64,000 nt of DNA, taken from assembly GCA_004794785.1 (NCBI GenBank), contig SJOL01009637.1, positions 22,561-86,560 on the forward strand, in the 5' to 3' direction. This DNA comes from Opisthorchis felineus. Taxonomy: Eukaryota > Platyhelminthes > Trematoda > Opisthorchiida > Opisthorchiidae. The notes below the pieces were generated by a model, which worked only from the letters and a program-made list of their open reading frames with translations, searched no databases and was not told the DNA's origin. This document shows, one piece after another, positions 57,310 through 64,000 of the stretch. The position numbers and the translations under genes are program-made. Position 1 is the stretch's first letter. Each line of letters starts with the position of its first letter.

Positions 57310-60300
57310 CTAGAACAAGATTTAATGAGATTGCTTACTGTGTAAGCTAACAACAAGTGTGCCAGCGCAAAAATATTCTTTACCCAAAGAGAGTGATGCA
57401 TTCTGTATCGACATTCAAGACTGAGGCTGTTTTCTAAGACGGTATATTGACTGTTATCAGTGAGTCATATAAACGTAATTAACGAACAGGTAAAGAACAG
57501 TGGTGAGTTGAGAGTAAGGACAAAGTAATGAGCATGAAAGCAGAGATTAAACCAAATCGCCATATTTACCACCCAAAAATAAAGTGTAAACGATGGTTAG
57601 ATTTTTTAAATTTCGCTTGTGTCAGTGGTGTGGATATAAGGTTAAGCGCTCGCAGAATCGTCTTAGTTAAACTTGGGAAACAGAGTTTCGCTGAGAGCAT
57701 TTTTTGGTTGGTTCATCATACTCACGAGCTTCGTGGTTCAAAAGAAACTTGCATTTTTGCGCAGCTACAATCAATAAAAATGCAACAGAAAGGCAACAAA
57801 TGGTAACTCATGTCCACGGCAAAACCATTTGGCTGTTCCAGAGGCTAGTAAAATGGTTCACGGTTGAGTGGTGTGTGTGTTAAGGGAAAAACACTTTCCA
57901 GAAGCTGGATACACAAGGTAATTAGTGGGCTAGAACATGCTTGTGCACCTGTGATCAGCGTGAGAATTTTGAAGGCCATGTGCTAATTTTATTTGGCGTT
58001 TAAAACCACCCAACGATTGAACATTTGGAACGACATTATGGAGTGTAAAGAGTCATATGCAGAACAGAAGGTAGTTACTTTGAGGAATACTTCTGAAGGT
58101 ACTTCTGAATGGTATATGACTGCTACGGTGAAGACAGCTGAAGTGAAAAGTAAACAGATGGACGATGAACGTCATGCGAACTGAACAACTGTACCATGGA
58201 ATGGGTGTTGCTGTGATTGTACAAATGACACGTTGATAGAAAATCACAGGTGCACCAAACGTTCGTACCACAAGGGATGGGTTGTGAAGCATAACACACA
58301 CATATGTTTCTTTGTTTGATGAGTTTGAATAACCAGAAACTATACATTACGTCTCTGTTTTAAAATTTGTAAGTGGAAACATCAAGATATATAGTGGATG
58401 ACTGTCCTAGGTGGATGGACCCCCTGGAGTAAGGATGATTATTTTAATAGAATTGACTCACAAGTAGCCTATCCTGCTGTAATGGAAAGCCATTACTTTT
58501 AGTTAGAGAAAATGACGACGCAACCGAAAAGTCAAAACCCTGCTTGTGATGTTTCTAAATGCTTAGAGAACGGTCAGAAGGTCAAAACATCTAGTGCGGA
58601 CTGAATTATACACATTGAACATGTTCGGATAAAATACGCGTAAGATTTGAAATTACACTTGAAATTGTGCGCGCGACTACAGTGGAGATATTTGAGGAAA
58701 ATTAAGTTACTGGTTTTCAAACAACCGGCTGATTTTGGAGTGGCAGATATGTTTCTGCCTTAAGAACAAGCATCTGAAATGCAATATGTAATGCGACATA
58801 ATTAAGCGAAGCTCTGGTTGACACCACGGCGCCCTTCAGTTGTTTGTAACATGAAGAGGGGAACTAAATAGCGGAATCAAAGTGCCCTGTTAAAATAGCA
58901 TCCACGGTAGGTACGGAGAGAATGCTTTATCGGTATAAACTGCCCAATCTACCTCCTCGAAAAAGCGATAACTAGCTGTTGAGGTTTAGGCAGTACCCAG
59001 ATTTCCTATACGGCAGGATTATTTCTCTTCTAATCGGTTGAATTTAATGGTAAACAGACTGAAACTTCAAACTGGTTACAGCAAACACTAGTCATTCAGA
59101 TCAGTTAATTGGGCTGCATAATGTTCAAAATTGCCCAACGCGCCAGTTAGTTCGCATCGTTAGTAGATTGGCAAAATACCTGCGATTAATGCAAACGGTT
59201 GGTTAATTCTTGTGTGAATATTCAAGAGAAGAGGGTAAAAACGTCAATCCATAATTTATGAATGGGGTGGAGAATTTCTTAACTGAATTTCTTAATTTAT
59301 TTTAACGTCAGATGAAGCATCATTTCCCCGTGAAGCATGGTTGAATTGATGTCAAGGTATGTTGTCCAATCCGGATAAAAGCGAGTCCAAACGATTCTAA
59401 GGGTTAATGAAGGATTGGTTAGACGCTACGTGTTAGGAGCTAGGGCTTTGAGTAGACTTGTGAGGCTCGGGAGAAGCTGACCCACAGTGGAATAAACATA
59501 GGATGACAAGAAAACATTGCAACCATGAGCAGCCATAGCGTAACAAAACAATAAAGCAGCTACTGGTGGTCTCTCTGGATTGGCCTGGACAGCTGAAGAG
59601 GAAGTAGAAGATATCTTTATATGGTCACCTAAAGCAGCAGGCTGGGCACGCTTTGGTTGAGTGGAGGCATATTACTGGGTTTTTGTCGGGGCTTGCGTTG
59701 GCTTTTTCGTTTCAGCTTTGGCGCCGAGCTGGAACAGTCCAGGGAGATGAGACACAGAAGCATCCAAAGGGTCGAAACTCAAGAAAAGTGACTGTGTCCG
59801 TGGAAGTCGAAGGCGGGTTTCCAGTACCGATTAACCTCGTACATGCCATGCGTGTGAACGATGTTTTGGATTAGCTGGATAATCCGATCGAGTTCGTACG
59901 TGTTATAACGCCAGAGAACCGTTTAGTCGGTAGGTAGGTAGGCGCCTAAGCCTACTGTCACCAAGTAACGAGCCGATGGTTTGTACGAGCCAGAACAATA
60001 TCATGAAGCTTGCCGGCTAAGGGCTGGTTATGATGGACTGTTGACCAATGTTTCAGTTTTTCTAAGGAAGCCGAAGAGAAACTGACGCAAAAAAACATAA
60101 TCAGATAGCCAGGTACTTGGCTTAAAATTTTACAGAACGAAGCAATATGGACTAGGCTTACAAGAGATCTGATTGTGATATATACTTCCAGTAACCACCT
60201 TAATACGAATTCGTCGTTCCGTTATTCTTCTATGCACGTATAAACTATAGTAATGGAGTATTTCAAATTTCAAAACCGATTACCGAAGAACACCACATGC

Positions 60301-63300
60301 ATCCCCTTTATTATTCCATTATTGAAAACAAACTTCCATAAGTGATTGGGCTTGATCAACAGAATTACATAGAAATTACACAAAAAGTATCCTATCTCGT
60401 ACCTGACATCTGACTTTTGTGTGGTGGCTGAGTGTCTGACCTCTCAACTACAGTGAATATACGAAACTAGGTAAATCAAAACCTCCAAGTGTGAACGAAA
60501 GTTCACCCTCCATTCAAAGCAACAGCAGCTGACTCAAATAAATTTTTTGTTCGCTTGGTTAAAACGCACAAACATGGTCAGAATTCTGGACACTAGATCT
60601 CAGTTTTTGAACGGCCTTATCATTATGCTCACAATAAGAATGACTGTAAACACCTGATTAATAAAAAAACGATAAGATAAGCGCCTATTGCACCATGGTG
60701 GCAAAAGTTTTGCAAAGATTAGGTCACTCGTCGGCCTAATCACTCGCTGATCTGAAGGTTCGCAAAAAAATTCCAAATAAAATTTAATTGAAGCCAGTCT
60801 TTCTGAAGCAGGATAGGCAGTACCAGCGGGACCAGATGAACAGGTTGTATTGCACATGCATTAGCCACTTTGAACCTGTGGAGTAAAAGCATGCGCTTAT
60901 ATATGTTTTTCTTCTTTAGAGGGATGTAGACTCGTCAGCTAGCGTAAAACCCGCTAGCTTGGTGTGGTTCAATGTAGCACGCTTAGGAAACACACGTTTT
61001 TATCGATTTCTCTAGAGTGACAAATGAGCGGTAGAAATCCAGAACAATTTATAGAATTAACACTTAAGCTGAGTACTACTATCTTGAAATCAAGGTTATA
61101 AAATGTGATCCACTCAAAGTATAATAGGAAGCATTTAACTGAAAATTTGTAGGCAATGGAACAGTGTAGGAATCAACGTTCCAGCTTAGTGATTTCACGG
61201 CAACCACGTAAGAACGCTTTTCGTACCTTTGAGTCTGTTTCTATCTTTTGCGAAGCAAGAAGCACAATTTGTGTTCCTGTAATCTAATGGGGCACTGAAC
61301 CCGCACATGACGAACCGGCGCAACATCGTCTTGCAGATTGTTAAAGGTGATGGGGAATACTAAATTGGGAATTGATTACTAGATACAATACAAACGTAAT
61401 CCTGCTGCAGTGAGATCAATTCATCTTCTTCGGCGAAACAAGTGGTTTATTTTGTTAGGCGAAACCAGTATGGTGATGTGAGCCAACATAAAACGGAAGC
61501 CTTCACCAGTTATTGTACAAGCGTCTAGAGAGTGATCTACCGTCAAAGCCAGCAAACGCTGTTGTGTTGAAGTATGTACAGGTTGTTGCAACCCATGGAA
61601 TGTTCATGGTCTTCGGACTGGAGTAGGAAAACCTATTGTATGAGACTATTGAGTCAGTCGAGACATCCTTACACCACTGCATCCATCGTTCTGCAACCTA
61701 TCGTGTTTGTAATCGTGAAAACATAAAACTGGAGTTGTCATAAATGGAAATTTAATGACGTTTTAATAGCGTTTCACTGAAACTAGCAGGTGTGACATTG
61801 TACGACATGAATCTAAACTAGAACGCTGATAGATTTTTTTATACGAAATTTAGGTTAAACATGTCTAAATTTATAAACAAGTATGTAATACGTTCCTTCA
61901 TTAGAAAATCTAGAAAATGAAATATCTTCTGCTCGAAAGTTTACTGCTAGATTACATTTTTCTCAAAATATTTTTCAAAGAACTTTCCACTGAGAGATTG
62001 GTGTATATATGTCTCAAATCTACAATATCTTTAGGTGATAATCACTCAAAATGAAAGCTCGAGACTTGTTTTGTTTTGTCCCACAAAAGGTCTCGGCACA
62101 AATGCTATCCGCTTAGAAAGATTACATTCTTAGCCATTCGGAGTCATAAAATTCAATTTTACTCATGAGTGCCTAATATTTGTTGGTACTCAGTGTGGCA
62201 AATGCTTTGGGGGCTCCTTGTGGAATATGACTGAGCTGAGGGCGTGTGTCCAAGTAAATTGTTCACTTGGATCAGTGCTGATTATACACAGCCTGAAACA
62301 AAAACATTCGTTAGGGCAAATCCGCAAGACAACTGAATGTTCTCCCAGAAGACAATAGCCAACAAGGCTTGTTTTCCCTGGCCGAACATCTAGCTAATAT
62401 ATCGCGACTTAAATACTTATAGCGCAGCCGGATCTGTACACCTAGCGTGAAACGCGGAAAACAGCAACACAAGAGTTCCATATTGGTGTTTGTTCACAGT
62501 GGAATGCCTGTTTGAGCAACACAGATGATCAGATTACTGCATGCGTTTGTTAAAAGCGCCAACTTGAAAAGAAGTTTCACGAAGCTACACTGTAGCGTCT
62601 TTCATTATGGTCATTCTGTCATGATCATCGACTACTTTGGCCACCGCGCAGGTTTAATCTGTTATGCTTATAAGGGCTGCTCGATAAGTGGAAATCTCTG
62701 AGATCAGGAGTGAAGAGTCGCCACAAAATCAACCCACCCGTGATTAGTTTAGATCGTTACGAAGGTACTTAGGAAGTTCTAGCTTAGCGATTGCCCTACT
62801 GTAATTGATGCCTTGTAGTATTGCGAAACCATGAGTGTGACTCTAGGTGGATTAAATTTATGTCAACAGTGGGTAGTTTTTTAATTACCGCAAAAAACGT
62901 TGATTTAAAACAGACCGTTCAATTGCAGTTGTCACTGCAAATTTGAGTTTTAGTAACTTTGCAACTTCGTTTATCTTTTTGGACCATGATCCGTATGTTG
63001 CAATAATGGATGCCCGTCGGTGTGCATTACTGTGCTAATTTTTTTTGAGTGTATTTTTGGCGTTCGGCAGTTGGAAATCTTGGCGAACGCGCATTTCTCG
63101 GAAATATTGTGACAGATTACATTTTTTGCCGGTGCCTTTTATTGTGTTACTAATAACCTATATAGAGCAAAACAAAATTGTGATTTTCAATCATTTTACT
63201 GCATTCCAGAATAGCCGAATTCTACCTCGTAAATCCTTGTTTCTGGTGTTAACCCTGATTAATTTTGAATCCGTTTGGGTTGATTCAGGCTTCTTTTGGT

Positions 63301-63817
63301 ACACAGAAGCAACCAATGAGGATGCAAAATCATTTGTGCTTGTTAAATCTGGGTTTCGCAATTCACTATTTATTTGTTTGCCAATGTCGATTGTCCTTTT
63401 GAGCTACACCCTGGGTTCCACATGATATTCTGAAACCACAATGCCATAATGTGAACATAAGCTGTTAGATCAGGATCTAACTTTACCAAGATGAAAGCGC
63501 AATTGAGAGCACTATACGGCTGAGATACTTTCTGTTTAGATAGGTGAGGAATCATGAACTGTTCAGATTCATCTACTTAGTAAATGCGGAGCTAGTCTCA
63601 GGAGTGTAGTGGGCGAACACTGTTCCTCAGCATTGTGGCCAGCACATTGAGAAATTACCTCCTTGAAGAGTGTGTAAACTCCGTCTCTTGCGTAAAAGCT
63701 GCTTATGTTTTCTCACTTTCCAACAGCTGTTGTAATGCCCTCTGTTTAAAAATCCAGGTGTTAGCGCTTTATTTAAACGTTTGCAAAAGTGTACGTTGAT
63801 TACACCAGACTACTTAC
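57310..63817. other. Probable intron of the minus-strand EGF gene
   Basis: AT-rich; the 126-codon + frame near 63.0-63.4 kb and the 73-codon frame at 59.65 kb have no ATG start or recognisable motif. No repeat copies of the families above were seen. Confidence 0.4.
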
Positions 63818-63967
63818 GTCGACAGCTTTTTCGGTCAACGGAAGGTTCGAAACCATCGTTGCAATCACATTCGTATGAGTTACCTCGTGAGACACAAGCG
63901 CCATTTTTGCATATTGACTTGCTGTACACCGCGCAAATATCAAAAGTTATTGCTTTCTTTTGGATGC
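63818..63967 (-). CDS. EGF-like module exon (minus-strand EGF/fibrillin-like gene)
   Basis: 150-bp exon with acceptor ttattttacag on its high-coordinate side and donor gtaagtag on the low side, phase 1 at both ends. It encodes one EGF module with six cysteines in the order C-V-Y.., CKNGAC, YECDCNDGF, DRKSC. The Asp-Ile-Cys entry and the aromatic after the C4-C5 region suit a calcium-binding type. Symmetric phase 1-1 exons each holding one EGF module are typical of extracellular matrix proteins such as fibrillins. Upstream exons lie beyond the window edge. Confidence 0.8.
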
Positions 63968-64000
63968 CTGTAAAATAACGTTGAGATAAAAAAGCAGAAA

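Noticed and set aside
63045..63425. 126-codon + strand ORF
   Set aside because: Starts from a TTG, has no early ATG, is AT-rich and shows no motif; probably chance within an intron.

Overview
The window looks like digenean trematode (fluke) nuclear DNA: AT-moderate, intron-rich and full of retroelements. Three things point there. Host genes mix multi-kb introns with micro-introns of 26-67 nt. A tRNA-derived SINE sits beside degraded APE-type non-LTR retrotransposons (LINEs) and Penelope-like elements (PLEs). Short hammerhead-ribozyme repeats of the PLE/retrozyme kind are present. The species cannot be named from the sequence alone.

Host genes. (1) A four-exon torsin AAA+ ATPase gene on the + strand (7535-20722), predicted 332 aa, with Walker A, Walker B, sensor 1 and the Gly-Cys-Lys sensor 2. 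Its 9.8-kb third intron is packed with retroelements. (2) A compact SWIM zinc-finger gene of the ZSWIM7/SWS1 type (Shu-complex recombination factor) on the + strand (24517-25075), about 143 aa, with very small introns. A 91-codon ORF lies head-to-head 92 bp upstream. (3) The 3' part of a minus-strand gene with EGF modules (exons at 63818-63967, 57178-57309, 49748-49894 and probably 40051-40189). It is fibrillin-like in exon layout (symmetric phase 1-1 exons) and runs off the right edge of the window. A few isolated exon-like stretches (28089-28255, 31834-31946, 48768-48882) are unassigned.

Mobile DNA. 0-6 kb: SINE copies, LINE 5'-end and endonuclease fragments, and an antisense RT tail. 10.7-20.4 kb (torsin intron 3): a decayed LINE (5' region, endonuclease and RT), a PLE GIY-YIG remnant between inverted repeats, a hammerhead pair in inverted orientation, a LINE endonuclease fragment meeting a second LINE tail-to-tail, and a SINE. 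21.3-22 kb: two same-strand hammerhead repeats and a perfect 35-bp-arm palindrome. 23-38 kb: SINEs and a hammerhead repeat. 43-55 kb: hammerhead relics, LINE RT fragments, a SINE with clear target-site duplication, an AT microsatellite and a PLE with RT and GIY-YIG remains. 55-64 kb is mostly unannotatable intronic or intergenic sequence of the EGF gene.

No intact autonomous transposon, rRNA, CRISPR array or functional tRNA gene was seen. The most notable content is the hammerhead-bearing repeat family, including one copy whose stem I shows an apparent compensatory change, and the recognisable torsin and ZSWIM7 genes.
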